64,000 nt of DNA from Salinicola endophyticus (lineage in GTDB: Bacteria > Pseudomonadota > Gammaproteobacteria > Pseudomonadales > Halomonadaceae): NCBI RefSeq assembly GCF_003206575.1, contig NZ_PZJO01000003.1, positions 468,436 through 532,435 of the forward strand, given 5' to 3'. Position 1 is the stretch's first letter. Every line of letters starts with the position of its first letter. Below the pieces are notes generated by a model. The model worked only from the letters and a program-made list of their open reading frames with translations. It had not been told where the DNA came from and ran no database searches. A program made the position numbers and the translations under genes. This document shows positions 35,158 to 45,629 of the stretch, one piece after another.

Positions 35158-35793
35158 TCAGGCGTCGCGCTCGATGTCGACGTCGCTGGCGGGGGTGAAG
35201 TCGTCGAGCGCCATCATGTGGCCGAGCTTGCCGACCTTGGTGGTCAGGTAGTGCTCGTTGAAGGGGTTGCGCCCGGTGGTGATCGCAAGACGCTCGTGAA
35301 TGCGCACGCCATCGCGGCTGAGTGCTTCGACCTTGCGCGGATTGTTGGTCATCAGACGCAGCGCGGGGATGCCGAGATGTTCGAGCATCGGGACGCAGAT
35401 GTCGTAGCGGCGCTGATCGGCACCGAAGCCGAGACGCTCGTTGGCTTCCACGGTGTCGGCGCCGGCGTCCTGCAGGGCATAGGCGCGGATCTTGTTGAGC
35501 AGGCCGATGCCGCGCCCCTCCTGGCGCAGGTAGAGCAGCGCGCCGCGCCCCTCGTCGGCGATGCGCTTGAGCGCTTCCTGCAGCTGATAGCCGCAGTCGC
35601 AGCGCATCGAGAACAGGGCGTCACCGGTCAGACACTCGGAGTGGACGCGGGCCAGCACCGGCTCCGGCGTGGTGACGTCGCCAAGGGTGAGCACGACGTG
35701 CTCCTTGCCGGTGGACTCTTCCTGGAAGCCGTGCAGCGTGAAGGTCGCCCAGGGTGTGGGCAGCTGCGATGCGGCGATGAAACGGATCGACAC
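35158..35793 (-). CDS. ribA: GTP cyclohydrolase II
   Basis: RibA opens GTP to 2,5-diamino-6-ribosylamino-4(3H)-pyrimidinone 5'-phosphate, the first riboflavin step. The 211-residue protein matches the single-domain enzyme. The zinc cysteines are Cys54, Cys65 and Cys67 ([19 protein letters not shown]), the GTP-binding segment is [20 protein letters not shown], and the [14 protein letters not shown] signature is intact. The C-terminus keeps NNPRKVEAL. No FMN riboswitch is seen upstream. It is divergent from hemE across 127 bp. The short acidic C-terminal end (DVDIERDA) is not conserved in the family. Confidence 0.97.
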   Translation of the reverse strand: MSIRFIAASQLPTPWATFTLHGFQEESTGKEHVVLTLGDVTTPEPVLARVHSECLTGDALFSMRCDCGYQLQEALKRIADEGRGALLYLRQEGRGIGLLNKIRAYALQDAGADTVEANERLGFGADQRRYDICVPMLEHLGIPALRLMTNNPRKVEALSRDGVRIHERLAITTGRNPFNEHYLTTKVGKLGHMMALDDFTPASDVDIERDA

Positions 35794-35920
35794 GATGACC
35801 TCGCGATACGGGCCCTGCGGTTAAGGTGCGGGCTCACCCCTGACGTTGAGGGGCAGCATTATATCAGGCTTGCGCGTCTATCCGTTACACTGCTGGCAAA
35901 TCTCCCGTGCGAAGAGCGCT

Positions 35921-36982
35921 ATGACACTGCAAAACGATCGCCTGCTGCGGGCCCTGGCTCGCCAACCGGTTGACCGCACACCGGTCTGGATGATGCGCCA
36001 GGCCGGCCGCTATCTGCCGGAGTACCGCGCGACCCGCGCCGAGGCCGGTAGTTTCATGGATCTGTGCCGCAACGCCGAGATGGCCTGCGAGGTGACGCTG
36101 CAGCCGCTGGCGCGCTATCCGCTCGATGCCGCGATCCTGTTCTCCGATATCCTCACCATTCCCGACGCCATGGGCCTGGGGCTCTATTTCGAGACCGGTG
36201 AGGGGCCCAAGTTCCGCCATCCGGTGCGGACCGCCGCCGAGGTCGCCGCGCTGAGTGCGCCGGATGCCGAGCACGATCTCGACTACGTGATGAACGCGGT
36301 GCGCACCATTCGCCGCGAGCTCAACGGCCGGGTGCCGCTGATCGGCTTCTCCGGCAGCCCCTGGACCCTGGCGACCTACATGGTCGAGGGCGGCTCGAGC
36401 AAGGATTTCCGCCATATCAAGGCGATGCTCTACGGTGACCCGCAGACCCTGCACACTCTGCTGGGCCTGCTCGCCACGGCGGTGACCGACTATCTCAACG
36501 CCCAGATCCGTGCCGGCGCCCAGGTGGTGCAGATCTTCGACACCTGGGGCGGGGCGCTGTCGACCCCGGCCTATGAGGCGTTCTCGTTGGCCTACATGCG
36601 GCGCATCGTCGGCGGGCTGATCCGCGAGCACGATGGCCGCCGGGTGCCGGTGATCCTGTTCACCAAGAACGGTGGGCAGTGGCTGGAGTCGATCGCCGAC
36701 AGCGGCTGCGACGCCGTCGGCCTCGACTGGACCACCGAGCTCGGCGACGCGCGGCGGCGGGTCGGCGAGCGCGTGGCGCTGCAGGGTAACCTCGACCCCA
36801 ACGTGCTGTTTGCACCGCCCGAACAGATCGGCACCGAGGTCAAGCGGGTGCTGGAGAGCTTCGGCCACGGTCCGGGGCATGTGTTCAATCTGGGCCACGG
36901 TATCAGCCAGTTCACCAACCCCGATCACGTCACCGCCTTCTTCGACGCGCTGCATGAATCGAGCCCGGCCTATCACCGCTGA
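35921..36982 (+). CDS. hemE: Uroporphyrinogen decarboxylase
   Basis: HemE removes four carboxylates from uroporphyrinogen III to give coproporphyrinogen III in heme synthesis. The 353-residue product has the N-terminal signature [16 protein letters not shown] with the substrate-binding Arg residues, the catalytic Asp in [31 protein letters not shown] and the C-terminal [16 protein letters not shown]. Length is normal (E. coli 354). The start at 35921 is favoured because the N-terminus then aligns with family members. The DUF393 gene starts within its last codons, so the two are probably one transcript. Confidence 0.97.
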   Translation: MTLQNDRLLRALARQPVDRTPVWMMRQAGRYLPEYRATRAEAGSFMDLCRNAEMACEVTLQPLARYPLDAAILFSDILTIPDAMGLGLYFETGEGPKFRHPVRTAAEVAALSAPDAEHDLDYVMNAVRTIRRELNGRVPLIGFSGSPWTLATYMVEGGSSKDFRHIKAMLYGDPQTLHTLLGLLATAVTDYLNAQIRAGAQVVQIFDTWGGALSTPAYEAFSLAYMRRIVGGLIREHDGRRVPVILFTKNGGQWLESIADSGCDAVGLDWTTELGDARRRVGERVALQGNLDPNVLFAPPEQIGTEVKRVLESFGHGPGHVFNLGHGISQFTNPDHVTAFFDALHESSPAYHR

Positions 36983-37451
36983 TGCGGTCGATGACGGCGT
37001 CGACGGCCTGCTGCTGTTCGATGCCGAGTGCCCGTTCTGCCGGCGCGCGGTGCGCTGGCTGCTGGCGCATGAACGCGAGTCTGGCGCCGGCCTGGTGCTG
37101 AGTGGGCTCGATACCGCGCTGGGGCGGCGCGTGGGGCACCACTTCGGGCGTGATCTCGAACGCTGCGACACGATCCGGTATGTCACCGGCGGTGAGCTTC
37201 ACGAGGAGAGCGAGGCGCTGTGGCGGTTAGGGAGCCGGCTCCGCTCGGGCTGGCGGCTGCTGGCATGGCTGCGCTGGGTGCCGGCGCCGCTGCGCAACGC
37301 CGTCTATCGCGGGATCGGGCGCTATCGTCGGCGTCTGGCACCGGACAACGACGCGCGGCTGGAGGACGACCCGCGCTGGCGCGAACGGCTCGATGCCACG
37401 CTCTGCACGCGGCTGGGGCTACCGTCCACGCTTTGCGAGGTCAGCCGATGA
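36954..37451 (+). CDS. DUF393 thiol-disulfide oxidoreductase-like protein
   Basis: The 165-residue product belongs to DUF393 (YuxK type). It carries [19 protein letters not shown] with the CPFC redox motif at about residues 27-30, [10 protein letters not shown], then [21 protein letters not shown] and a C-terminal [13 protein letters not shown] segment. A thioredoxin-like role is assumed from CxxC. The start overlaps the end of hemE by 29 bp and the stop overlaps the next gene by ATGA. No good ribosome site was seen, as expected for a coupled start. The biological substrate is not known. Confidence 0.8.
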   Translation: MNRARPITADAVDDGVDGLLLFDAECPFCRRAVRWLLAHERESGAGLVLSGLDTALGRRVGHHFGRDLERCDTIRYVTGGELHEESEALWRLGSRLRSGWRLLAWLRWVPAPLRNAVYRGIGRYRRRLAPDNDARLEDDPRWRERLDATLCTRLGLPSTLCEVSR

Positions 37452-37843
37452 CACGACAACGCCGCGGCGCCTGGCGCAGGTTGGCCCTGCTGGCCGTGAT
37501 GGCCTGGGCTATCGGGGTGGCCTGGGGCAGCCTGACGCCGGGGGCCGAGATGCCGCGATACCTGCCGTGGGACAAGTTCAATCACGTCGTCGGCTACGCC
37601 GGGCTGACCCTGTGGCTGGGACTCGCCGTACGGCGCTGGGCCTGGGCACGCGCCTGGATGATCGCGCTCGTATTCGGCATCGTCATCGAGTATCTGCAGC
37701 TGTGGGTCCCTGGCCGCGCCGGCGGCGATTGGGAGGATATCCTGGCCAATGCGCTGGGGGCCACAGTGGCCGCGCTGCTCGGCGCGAGGATACGCCGCTG
37801 TCGTCGGCGACGCGCTGCCGCGGCCAGTACCGGCGCCCCCTGA
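37448..37843 (+). CDS. VanZ-like family membrane protein
   Basis: The 131-residue product has four hydrophobic segments and the VanZ-like pattern. DKFNHVVGYAGLTLWLGL follows the first helix, and FGIVIEYLQLWVPGRAGGDWEDILANALGA contains the conserved E-x-x-Q-x-x-x-P-x-R-x-x-x-x-x-D stretch. The C-terminus is very basic (RIRRCRRRR). VanZ itself gives low-level teicoplanin resistance, but most members have no such role, so no resistance is claimed. It overlaps the DUF393 gene by ATGA. After its stop, 384 bp are free of genes up to aapJ and hold a sigma-54-like promoter. Confidence 0.8.
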   Translation: MTRQRRGAWRRLALLAVMAWAIGVAWGSLTPGAEMPRYLPWDKFNHVVGYAGLTLWLGLAVRRWAWARAWMIALVFGIVIEYLQLWVPGRAGGDWEDILANALGATVAALLGARIRRCRRRRAAAASTGAP

Positions 37844-38149
37844 GGCGCTTCCCCGTCGTCTATGCCAGGCACGTGGTAGCGCTGCCCCTGCCGCCTGTAC
37901 TCTCTGCGCAGGCGTTGATCGACGTCTTCTTATCCATTGGTGGCATCGTCGCCATCACCGGTGGCTCGATTCAACGCTAGTGCCATCCCTCGACGCCTTC
38001 TTTTGGTGCGCAACGCTATCCCGCGCACGCTTTTGAAACAGAATGTTGCCCGTGTTTTCGCAGTTTGCGTCATGCCGAGAGTGTAGGTAGAGATCGTAAG
38101 CGTCCTAGGCGAGCGTTGAATCCAGGATTTTCAGGCGCTAGCGCGAAAG

Positions 38150-38165
38150 TGGAACGGACTTTGCT
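38150..38165 (+). promoter_or_regulatory. Sigma-54-like promoter for the aap operon
   Basis: TGGAAC, GGACT, TTGCT: the -24 GG and -12 GC are correctly spaced and 5 of 6 plus 4 of 5 box bases agree with the consensus. It lies 62 bp before the aapJ start. A perfect GCGCTAGCGC palindrome (38135-38144) is directly upstream. NtrC-dependent expression under nitrogen limitation would be expected. Confidence 0.6.
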
Positions 38166-38227
38166 AATTTGTTTTGGGCATGCTTCGACATGCACTTAAA
38201 TGACAACGCAAGGGAGTGGATTCCACC

Positions 38228-39256
38228 ATGCGCCACAAGAACAAAAGCCTGTCTCTTCTCTCCGCTGCCGCATTGACGGCACTGGCGACGTCCCAGGCTC
38301 AGGCTGCCACCTTGGATAACGTGAAAAGCAACGGCGAGTTCAAGTGCGGCGTCAGCACGGGGCTCACCGGTTTCTCCTCTCCCGATGAGAACGGCAAGTG
38401 GACCGGCATCGATGTCGAAGTGTGCCGTGCCGTCGCCGCCGCCGTGCTGGGTGATCCGACCAAGGTGGTGTTCTCGCCGCTGACCGCCAAGGAGCGCTTT
38501 ACCGCGCTGCAGTCGGGCGAGATCGATGTGCTCTCGCGCAACACCACCTGGACCGCTACCCGCGACAACTCGCTGGGGCTCAACTTCACCGGGGTCAACT
38601 TCTACGATGGCCAGGGCTTCCTGGTGCGCAAGGATCTCGGCATCAAGAGCGCCAAGGAGCTGGACGGCGCTTCCATCTGCGTACAGGCGGGTACCACCAC
38701 CGAACTCAACATGGCCGACTACTTCAAGGCCAACGACATGAAGTTCCAGCAGGTCGCCTTCGATACCTCCGACCAGACCGCCCAGGGCTTCGACAGCGGG
38801 CGCTGTGACGTGCTCACCTCCGACTCCTCGCAGCTGGCGGCGCTGCGCCTGCAGCTGGCCGACCCCAGCAGCGTCGAGATCCTGCCCGAGCGTATCTCCA
38901 AGGAGCCGCTGGGTCCGGTGGTGCGCCAGGGTGACGACCAGTGGTTCGACATCGTCAAGTGGACCCTGTTCGCGATGCTCGACGCCGAAGAGCTGGGGGT
39001 GACCAGCCAGAACGTCGATCAGATGCGCGACAACCCGCCCAATCCGGACATCGCCCGCCTGCTGGGCAAGGATGGCAACTACGGCGAGCAGATGGGTATC
39101 AGCAACGACTGGGCCTACAACATCGTCAAGATGGTGGGCAACTACGGTGAAGTGTTCGACCGCACCGTGGGCAAGGACTCGCCGATGGGGCTCGAGCGTG
39201 GCATCAACGCCTTGTGGAACCAGGGCGGTATCCAGTACGCACCGCCGATTCGCTGA
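38228..39256 (+). CDS. aapJ: General L-amino acid ABC transporter, binding protein
   Basis: The 342-residue product is a periplasmic polar amino-acid binding protein of the AapJ type. It has a signal peptide ending at AQA|A (about residue 27) and then TLDNVKSNGEFKCGVSTGLTGFSSPDENGKWTG and the family signature GIDVEVCRAVAAAVLGD. Cysteines typical of this subgroup are present (FKCGV, VEVCR, SICVQ, GRCDV). AapJ feeds a broad range of L-amino acids to AapQMP. An upstream in-frame GTG at 38216 is less likely because AAGGGAG would overlap it. A GC hairpin follows the gene (39329), which often keeps binding-protein mRNA abundant. Confidence 0.95.
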   Translation: MRHKNKSLSLLSAAALTALATSQAQAATLDNVKSNGEFKCGVSTGLTGFSSPDENGKWTGIDVEVCRAVAAAVLGDPTKVVFSPLTAKERFTALQSGEIDVLSRNTTWTATRDNSLGLNFTGVNFYDGQGFLVRKDLGIKSAKELDGASICVQAGTTTELNMADYFKANDMKFQQVAFDTSDQTAQGFDSGRCDVLTSDSSQLAALRLQLADPSSVEILPERISKEPLGPVVRQGDDQWFDIVKWTLFAMLDAEELGVTSQNVDQMRDNPPNPDIARLLGKDGNYGEQMGISNDWAYNIVKMVGNYGEVFDRTVGKDSPMGLERGINALWNQGGIQYAPPIR

Positions 39257-39328
39257 GTGCGCGACGCCGCCCGCCGGCTGCCCGAGAGGGCGCTGGCGGC
39301 GCGGCTAGCTGGCGTTTCCTGACGTCGT

Positions 39329-39350
39329 CTCCCGGCCTGTGTGCCGGGAG
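39329..39350 (+). other. Stem-loop between aapJ and aapQ
   Basis: CTCCCGGC (39329-39336), loop CTGTGT, GCCGGGAG (39343-39350), an 8-bp perfect stem without a T run. This position in ABC importer operons usually protects the upstream binding-protein message and lowers expression of the membrane genes. Confidence 0.6.
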
Positions 39351-39389
39351 CCGTTGCCGCTCACCGCTCGAGTAGAGACACGACTTCTC

Positions 39390-40580
39390 ATGCTGCGTCC
39401 ATCCACCTCGCTGCCACGCCGAGGGCAGGGGCCGCTGTGGCGGAATCCCACCGTTCGTGCGCTGATCGTCCAGGCCGTGCTGTTTCTGATCCTGGCCGGT
39501 TTCATCGGTTATCTCGTCCACAACACCCTCAATAACCTGGAATCCCGCGGTATCCAGACCGGCTTCGGTTTCCTCGAAGGGCGTGCAGGCTTCTCGATCC
39601 CGCAAACGCTGATCGACTACACCAGCGACTCCAGCTACGGCACCACCTTCGTCGTCGGCCTGCTCAACACCCTGCTGGTCTCGGCCCTGGGCATTGTCGC
39701 CGCGACCCTGATCGGTTTCGCGGTCGGCATCGCTCGGCTGTCGACCAACTGGCTGCTGGCGCGGCTGGCCACCATCTACGTCGAGATCTTCCGCAACATC
39801 CCGCTGCTGGTGCAGATTCTATTCTGGTACTACGCGGTACTGCGGGCACTGCCCTCGCCACGCGACAGCATGTCGCTGTTCGATCTGTTCTTCTTCAACG
39901 TGCGTGGGGTGGTGATGCCCGACCCGCAGCCGCTGCCGGGGTTCTCCGCCACGCTCTGGGCGCTGCTGATCGCAGTGGTCGCCACGCTGCTCTTCGCGCG
40001 CTTCGCCAAGCGCCGGCAGATGGCCACCGGCCAGGCGCTGCCGGTCTACTGGATCGGGGCGGCCATCGTCATCGGCCTGCCGCTGATCGTGTTCCTGGCC
40101 AGCGGCGCCCCGCTGGCGTGGACCCTCCCCGAACTCAGGGGCTTCAACTTCCGCGGCGGGATCAACATCCTGCCTGAGCTGGTGGCACTGTGGCTGGCGC
40201 TGTCGATCTACACCGCGGCGTTCATCGCCGAGATCGTGCGCTCCGGCATCCTCTCGGTCTCCCACGGCCAGACCGAAGCGGCGCGCTCGCTGAGCCTGCC
40301 CGGTGGCATCACTCTGCGCAAGATCGTGATTCCGCAGGCGATGCGGGTGATCGTGCCGCAGATGACCAGCCAGTATCTCAACCTGATCAAGAACTCGTCG
40401 CTGGCCACGGCGATCGGCTATCCCGATCTGGTGGCGGTCTTCGCCGGTACCACCCTGAACCAGACCGGGCAGGCGATCGAGATCATCGCCATGACCATGG
40501 CGGTCTATCTGGTGATCAGCCTGACGGTGTCGTTCCTGATGAACCTCTACAACGCCCGCACGCTGCTGAAGGAGCGATGA
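39390..40580 (+). CDS. aapQ: General L-amino acid ABC transporter, permease AapQ
   Basis: The 396-residue product is the larger-insert permease of the polar amino-acid family. Helices are at about 30-50, 90-115 and 120-145 and several more follow after a long periplasmic loop. The coupling loop HGQTEAARSLSLPGGITLRKIVIPQAMR is clear. AapQ and AapM form the membrane channel for AapJ-delivered amino acids. The start is the ATG at 39390, after the hairpin; an upstream GTG-like frame has no support. Only one base separates the stop from aapM. The N-terminal 20 residues are basic and cytoplasmic. Confidence 0.93.
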   Translation: MLRPSTSLPRRGQGPLWRNPTVRALIVQAVLFLILAGFIGYLVHNTLNNLESRGIQTGFGFLEGRAGFSIPQTLIDYTSDSSYGTTFVVGLLNTLLVSALGIVAATLIGFAVGIARLSTNWLLARLATIYVEIFRNIPLLVQILFWYYAVLRALPSPRDSMSLFDLFFFNVRGVVMPDPQPLPGFSATLWALLIAVVATLLFARFAKRRQMATGQALPVYWIGAAIVIGLPLIVFLASGAPLAWTLPELRGFNFRGGINILPELVALWLALSIYTAAFIAEIVRSGILSVSHGQTEAARSLSLPGGITLRKIVIPQAMRVIVPQMTSQYLNLIKNSSLATAIGYPDLVAVFAGTTLNQTGQAIEIIAMTMAVYLVISLTVSFLMNLYNARTLLKER

Positions 40581-40581
40581 G

Positions 40582-41691
40582 ATGCGTGAATCGACATTTC
40601 GCACTCAGATGACCGAGGCGCGCGAGGCCCCGGATCAGCGCCGCGGGATCAGCGGCTGGCTGCGCGCCAACCTGTTCAACGGGCCGCTCAACAGCGTGGT
40701 CTCGGTGGTGGTGATCGGCCTGCTGGCGTGGATCCTGTGGCCATTCTTGAAGTGGGCGGTGGTCGATGCCAACTTCCTCGGCTCGACCCGCGCGGACTGC
40801 ACCGGCAGCGGTGCCTGCTGGGTGTTCATCTCGGCCCGCTTCGAGTCGATCATCTATGGCTTTTACCCGGCCGCCGAGCGCTGGCGGGTGGATATCGTGT
40901 TCGCCTTGATGGCGGTGCTGGTGGCGTGGCTGGCGATCCCGCGGCTGCCCAAGAAGCGCCTGGTCGGCCTGTTTACGCTGATCGGCTTCCCGATCATCGC
41001 CTGGTTCCTGCTGCTGGGCGGCCACTTCGGCCTGCCCGAGGTGCCCACCCGCGCCTGGGGCGGGCTGATGCTGACCCTGACCGTGGCCACGGTGGGCATC
41101 GTCGGCTCGCTGCCGCTGGGGGTGATCCTGGCCCTGGGGCGGCGCTCCAAGATGCCGTTCGTCAAGAGCGTGTGCGTCATCTTCATCGAGTTCTGGCGCG
41201 GTGTGCCGCTGATCACGGTGCTGTTCATGGCTTCGGTGATGCTGCCGCTGTTCGTGCCCGGCAACGTCGAGTTCGACAAGCTGCTGCGGGCGCTGATCGG
41301 CATCATGTTCTTCTGGAGCGCCTACATGGCCGAGGTGGTCCGCGGTGGGCTGCAGGCGATCGGCAAGGGACAGAACGAGGCCGGGCAGGCGCTGGGTCTG
41401 GGCTACTGGCAGCGGATGGGGCTGATCATCCTGCCGCAGGCGTTGAAGCTGGTGATCCCGGGGATCGTCAACACCTTCATCGCGCTGTTCAAGGACACCT
41501 CGCTGGTGCTGATCATCGGGCTGTTCGATCTGCTGGCTATCATCCGCGCCGGGCTCACCGATTCCAACTGGCTGGGCTTCTCCACCGAGGGCTATGTATT
41601 CGCGGCGCTGGTGTTCTGGATCTTCTGTTTCAGCATGTCGCGCTACAGCCAGTACATCGAGCGGCGCCTCAATACCAGCTATCGGCGCTGA
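40582..41691 (+). CDS. aapM: General L-amino acid ABC transporter, permease AapM
   Basis: The 369-residue product is the partner permease of AapQ. It has about eight hydrophobic helices and the coupling loop [29 protein letters not shown]. The family pattern [17 protein letters not shown] (about residues 195-211) is conserved, as is [21 protein letters not shown] near the end. A cysteine-containing periplasmic loop ([16 protein letters not shown]) precedes the main helices, as in other AapM proteins. It follows aapQ after one base and is followed by a 98-bp gap with a stem-loop before aapP. Confidence 0.93.
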   Translation: MRESTFRTQMTEAREAPDQRRGISGWLRANLFNGPLNSVVSVVVIGLLAWILWPFLKWAVVDANFLGSTRADCTGSGACWVFISARFESIIYGFYPAAERWRVDIVFALMAVLVAWLAIPRLPKKRLVGLFTLIGFPIIAWFLLLGGHFGLPEVPTRAWGGLMLTLTVATVGIVGSLPLGVILALGRRSKMPFVKSVCVIFIEFWRGVPLITVLFMASVMLPLFVPGNVEFDKLLRALIGIMFFWSAYMAEVVRGGLQAIGKGQNEAGQALGLGYWQRMGLIILPQALKLVIPGIVNTFIALFKDTSLVLIIGLFDLLAIIRAGLTDSNWLGFSTEGYVFAALVFWIFCFSMSRYSQYIERRLNTSYRR

Positions 41692-41722
41692 GCCCGCCAG
41701 CGGCCAGCACCTGGAACGTGAC

Positions 41723-41751
41723 GCCCCGGGCCGCCGAGTGCCGCCCGGGGC
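41723..41751 (+). other. Stem-loop between aapM and aapP
   Basis: GCCCCGGGC (41723-41731) pairs with GCCCGGGGC (41743-41751), a 9-bp perfect stem with an 11-nt loop and no T run. It could be an RNA processing or partial termination signal within the operon. Confidence 0.5.
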
Positions 41752-41789
41752 ATGGGCGAGACAATGACAATGAAGGCAGGAATCAAGCC

Positions 41790-42566
<777 letters not shown>

Positions 42567-42567
42567 C

Positions 42568-42963
42568 ATGGGCATCGACAAACGCATGGTCGCCGGCGCG
42601 CCGCAGCCGATCGCGCCCTTTTCCCACGCCTGTCGGGTGAATGACCTGGTGTTCATCACCGGGCAGATGCCGACGGTGCCGGAGACCAACGAGATGCTGC
42701 TGGGAACCTTCACCGAGCAGACCCACCGCGTGATGCAGAATCTGGCGATCGTGCTGGAAGCGGTGGGCAGCAGCTTCGAGCACGTGGTCCAGAGCCGGGT
42801 CTTCATCACCAACATGGGGCACTTCGACGAGGTCAACGGCGTCTACGCCAGCTACTTCGAGGCGCCGCTGCCGACGCGTACCTGCATCGGTGTGACCGGG
42901 CTCGCCGGGGGCGCTGACGTCGAGGTCGACATGATCGCCTGGATCCCGCCCGCCGCGAGCTGA
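42568..42963 (+). CDS. RidA family protein
   Basis: The 131-residue product is a YjgF/YER057c/RidA protein with VNDLVFITGQMP near the start, then VLEAVGSSFEHVVQSRVFIT and the C-terminal TCIGVTGLAGGADVEVDMIAW. The usual RidA arginine in the R-x-C-V/I motif is represented by PTRTCIGV. RidA proteins hydrolyse reactive enamines or imines made by PLP enzymes and form trimers. It begins one base after aapP, so it is made together with the amino-acid importer and may protect the cell during rapid amino-acid breakdown. Which imine it acts on cannot be told. Confidence 0.9.
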   Translation: MGIDKRMVAGAPQPIAPFSHACRVNDLVFITGQMPTVPETNEMLLGTFTEQTHRVMQNLAIVLEAVGSSFEHVVQSRVFITNMGHFDEVNGVYASYFEAPLPTRTCIGVTGLAGGADVEVDMIAWIPPAAS

Positions 42964-43146
42964 AGACGCCGCCGTGGGCGCCCGCTGCGGCCGCGGCCGC
43001 CGCAACGGGCCTGCGCACGGTGATGTCTTGAGGCTATGACGCGCGCCGGCTGCGTGGCGCGGAATCCACCAGCATCAAGTTCGTTTCCGAGAGGCCGATG
43101 ATAGTTGAGCCGAACTTCTCAACGGACCCTCCCAACGGACCTTAGC

Positions 43147-44979
43147 ATGCTGAAATCCTTCAAGATTCGTATCATGGCCGGCTGTCTGGCGATGATCCTG
43201 GTTGCGCTCGCGGCTACCGGCGGTATCAGCTACTGGCTGGTCAGCCGTCACCAGCAGTCGGTCAATCAGGATCTGCTCGAATCGGTGGCCAAGGGGCATC
43301 GTGATGCGATCGCCGCCTGGGCCGCGTCGAAGCGCAAGCTGATCGAGGCGGTGGCGCCGGCGGTGGGCAGCGATACCCTGATTCCCGCACTGCAGCAGAC
43401 CGCCAGCGCCGGCGGTTTCAGTCAGGTCTATCTGGGCACGCCGGACAAGCGTCTGATCACCAACGATGGCTGGGAGCCGCCGGCGGACTACGATCCGACC
43501 CAGCGGCCCTGGTACCGCAAGACGGTGGCGGCGGGGCAGACCACCGCCAGTGATCCCTATCTCGATATGGTGACGAACAAGCTGGTCGTCGCCTTCGCCA
43601 CCCCGATCCTGCGTGACGGCAAGCTGCTGGGCGTGGCCGGTGCCGACGTGCCCCTCGACGAGGTGCAGGAGAACGTGCTCTCGATCCAGCCCACGCCGAA
43701 GAGCTTTGCCTTCCTGGCCGATGCCGACGGCACCATCGTCGCCTACCGCGATGCCGCGCTGAGCCTGAAGCCGGCGAACGAGATCGATCCTGGACTCGAT
43801 GCGGCGAAGCTCAAGGCCTTGACCCGGAGTCCGCTACCGACGCCGAGCGTGATCGACGGGCGCACGGTGCTGCTCTACGCGGTCGAGGTGCCCGGTACGA
43901 GCTGGCGCCTGGTGATCGCGCTGGATCGCGCCGAGGCCAATGCTGGCGCCAGTAGCCTGTTCAAGACCACCCTGGTGTCGCTGCTGGTGGCGGCGCTGAT
44001 CGTCTCGCTGCTGCTGTGGCTGCTGGTGTCGCCGGGCTTTCGCCGGCTCGAGGCGGCGCGCGACGCCATGGCCGACATTGCTGACGGTGACGGTGATCTG
44101 AGCCGCCGGCTGGTGATCGAGGGTCGCGACGAGATCGCCCAGATCGCGATGGCGTTCAACGCCTTCGCCGGCAAGATCTCCGAGGTGCTGAGGCAGGTCA
44201 ACGTCACCAGCCAGTCGGTGCGCCAGGCTTCCGAGGAGATCGCCCGCGCCAGTCAGGATCTGTCGCGCCAGACCGAGACCGCGGCGAGCCACCTGCAGGA
44301 GACCTCCACGGCCATGGAGCAGATCTCCGGCACGGTGGAGAACACCGCCAATGCCGCCAGCGAGACCGACCAGCTGGCCCGTGATGCCAGCGAGCGTGCC
44401 GTACGTGGCGGCGAGGTGGTGGGGCGTGCGGTGGAGACCATCGAGCAGCTCAACGGGCGCACCGAAGAGATTGCCGATATCGTGCGGCTGATCGAGGAGA
44501 TCGCGTTCCAGACCAATCTGCTCGCCCTCAACGCCTCGGTGGAGGCCGCGCGCGCCGGCGAGCAAGGTCGCGGCTTCGCGGTGGTCGCCGGTGAGGTACG
44601 CCAGCTGGCGAGCCGCTCTGCCACCGCCGCCACCGAGATCAAGACGCTGATCGGGACCTCGGTGGCGCAGACCCGCGAAGGCACCGAGCTGATGCGCTCC
44701 GCCGGCGACAGCATGAGCGCGATCGTCGATGCCATTTCGCGCGTGGCGGCGACGCTCTCCGAGATCAACGTTGCCGCCCAGGAGCAGAGCCAGGGGGTGG
44801 GGCAGGTCAATCAGGCGGTGGGCGAGCTCGACCAGATGACCCAGCAGAATGCGGCCATGGTGGCGCAGTCCACCGCCGCCGCCGAGCAGCTCCACGATCA
44901 GGCGACCCAGCTGGCAGCGATCGTCGGCGGTTTCAAGCTCGACGCCGACAGCGCGCAGCCGGCGCTGAGCCATGCTTGA
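43147..44979 (+). CDS. Methyl-accepting chemotaxis protein with dCache domain
   Basis: The 610-residue product has an N-terminal membrane helix (about 7-30), a periplasmic double Cache sensor (about 35-270, with [16 protein letters not shown] and [18 protein letters not shown]), a second helix (about 275-305), a HAMP domain and a long coiled-coil signalling domain. The CheA/CheW tip is intact ([47 protein letters not shown] region near 450-500). The dCache WYR motif is typical of amino-acid sensing receptors, so an amino acid is a reasonable guess for the ligand. The gene is alone. ATG at 43147 is preferred over an upstream TTG at 43105. Confidence 0.93.
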   Translation: MLKSFKIRIMAGCLAMILVALAATGGISYWLVSRHQQSVNQDLLESVAKGHRDAIAAWAASKRKLIEAVAPAVGSDTLIPALQQTASAGGFSQVYLGTPDKRLITNDGWEPPADYDPTQRPWYRKTVAAGQTTASDPYLDMVTNKLVVAFATPILRDGKLLGVAGADVPLDEVQENVLSIQPTPKSFAFLADADGTIVAYRDAALSLKPANEIDPGLDAAKLKALTRSPLPTPSVIDGRTVLLYAVEVPGTSWRLVIALDRAEANAGASSLFKTTLVSLLVAALIVSLLLWLLVSPGFRRLEAARDAMADIADGDGDLSRRLVIEGRDEIAQIAMAFNAFAGKISEVLRQVNVTSQSVRQASEEIARASQDLSRQTETAASHLQETSTAMEQISGTVENTANAASETDQLARDASERAVRGGEVVGRAVETIEQLNGRTEEIADIVRLIEEIAFQTNLLALNASVEAARAGEQGRGFAVVAGEVRQLASRSATAATEIKTLIGTSVAQTREGTELMRSAGDSMSAIVDAISRVAATLSEINVAAQEQSQGVGQVNQAVGELDQMTQQNAAMVAQSTAAAEQLHDQATQLAAIVGGFKLDADSAQPALSHA

Positions 44980-45013
44980 GCGTAGCGCCATTCTCGACCA
45001 CGCTTAGAGCGTG

Positions 45014-45064
45014 CTATCCACGGGCATGTGCTACCCACGGACATGCCCTATCCACGGAAAAGGA
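45014..45064 (+). repeat. 17-bp tandem repeats before the host-attachment-family gene
   Basis: Three adjoining 17-bp units (45014-45030, 45031-45047, 45048-45064) share CTAYCCACGG; units 1 and 2 agree at 13 of 17 bases and unit 3 merges into the AAGGAG ribosome site of the next gene. They occupy the leader just before the start at 45074. Confidence 0.7.
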
Positions 45065-45073
45065 GAATGGCTC

Positions 45074-45496
45074 ATGGACAAGGTCTACGTGGTGGTCGCC
45101 GATGCGGCGCGTGCCCGCATCTTCGCCCGCGAGGCGCGGGTCATGCGCGAGATCGAGACGCTGACGCATCCGGAGTCGCAGCTGCACACCGGTGACTTGC
45201 GCACCGGTGGCAAGGGTGAGTCGACTTCGGGGCCGAGCCGGCGCCAGACCGGCAACGAGGACACCACCTCGGAGAAGCAGGCGATGTTCTTCGCCAAGGA
45301 GGTGGCGAGCTACCTGCGCGATGCGCGTACCCAGGGCAAGGCCGACGAGCTGGTGCTGATCGCCGCGCCGCAGTTCCTGGGACAGCTTCGCGACAAGCTC
45401 GACAAGCCCACCCTCGAGATGGTCACCCAGTCCATCGACAAGGATCTCTCCAAGGCCAGCGAGGCGGATATCGCCGCACAGCTCGGCTGGCACTGA
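45074..45496 (+). CDS. Host attachment protein family (DUF)
   Basis: The 140-residue product belongs to the protein family called host attachment protein. It has MDKVYVVVADAARARIFARE at the start, ETLTHPESQLHTGDL, a flexible charged middle, and AKEVASYLRDARTQGKADELVLIAAPQFLGQLR. The family name comes from an Agrobacterium phage-attachment gene, but the members are ordinary chromosomal proteins with an unclear role, perhaps translation- or RNA-related by fold. There is no phage gene nearby, so no phage link is proposed. AGGAG lies 9 bp upstream, after a triplicated 17-bp leader, and a terminator follows. Confidence 0.85.
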   Translation: MDKVYVVVADAARARIFAREARVMREIETLTHPESQLHTGDLRTGGKGESTSGPSRRQTGNEDTTSEKQAMFFAKEVASYLRDARTQGKADELVLIAAPQFLGQLRDKLDKPTLEMVTQSIDKDLSKASEADIAAQLGWH

Positions 45497-45541
45497 GACC
45501 CGCCCACGTCTGGGGTCTCGAACACCCCAGGTGGTGACGAT

Positions 45542-45580
45542 ACGCGGATGGCGTCTGGCGCCATCCGCGTTTCTGTTTTC
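45542..45580 (+). terminator. Intrinsic terminator after the host-attachment-family gene
   Basis: ACGCGGATGGCG (45542-45553), loop TCTGG and CGCCATCCGCGT (45559-45570) form a 12-bp perfect stem, followed by the T-rich tail TTCTGTTTTC. The T-tract side fits the plus strand. The convergent finR-like gene ends 50 bp later. Confidence 0.8.
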
Positions 45581-45629
45581 TGTATTCCGGTGGCGGCCCC
45601 GCCCCGCAGGTCCGCTTCGCCTGCCGAGG

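Noticed and set aside
37448-37843. Glycopeptide resistance by the VanZ-like protein
   Set aside because: The VanZ-like family is broad and no other van gene is present.
45074-45496. Phage gene suggested by the name host attachment protein
   Set aside because: The family is widespread on chromosomes and no phage gene, integrase or attachment site is near.
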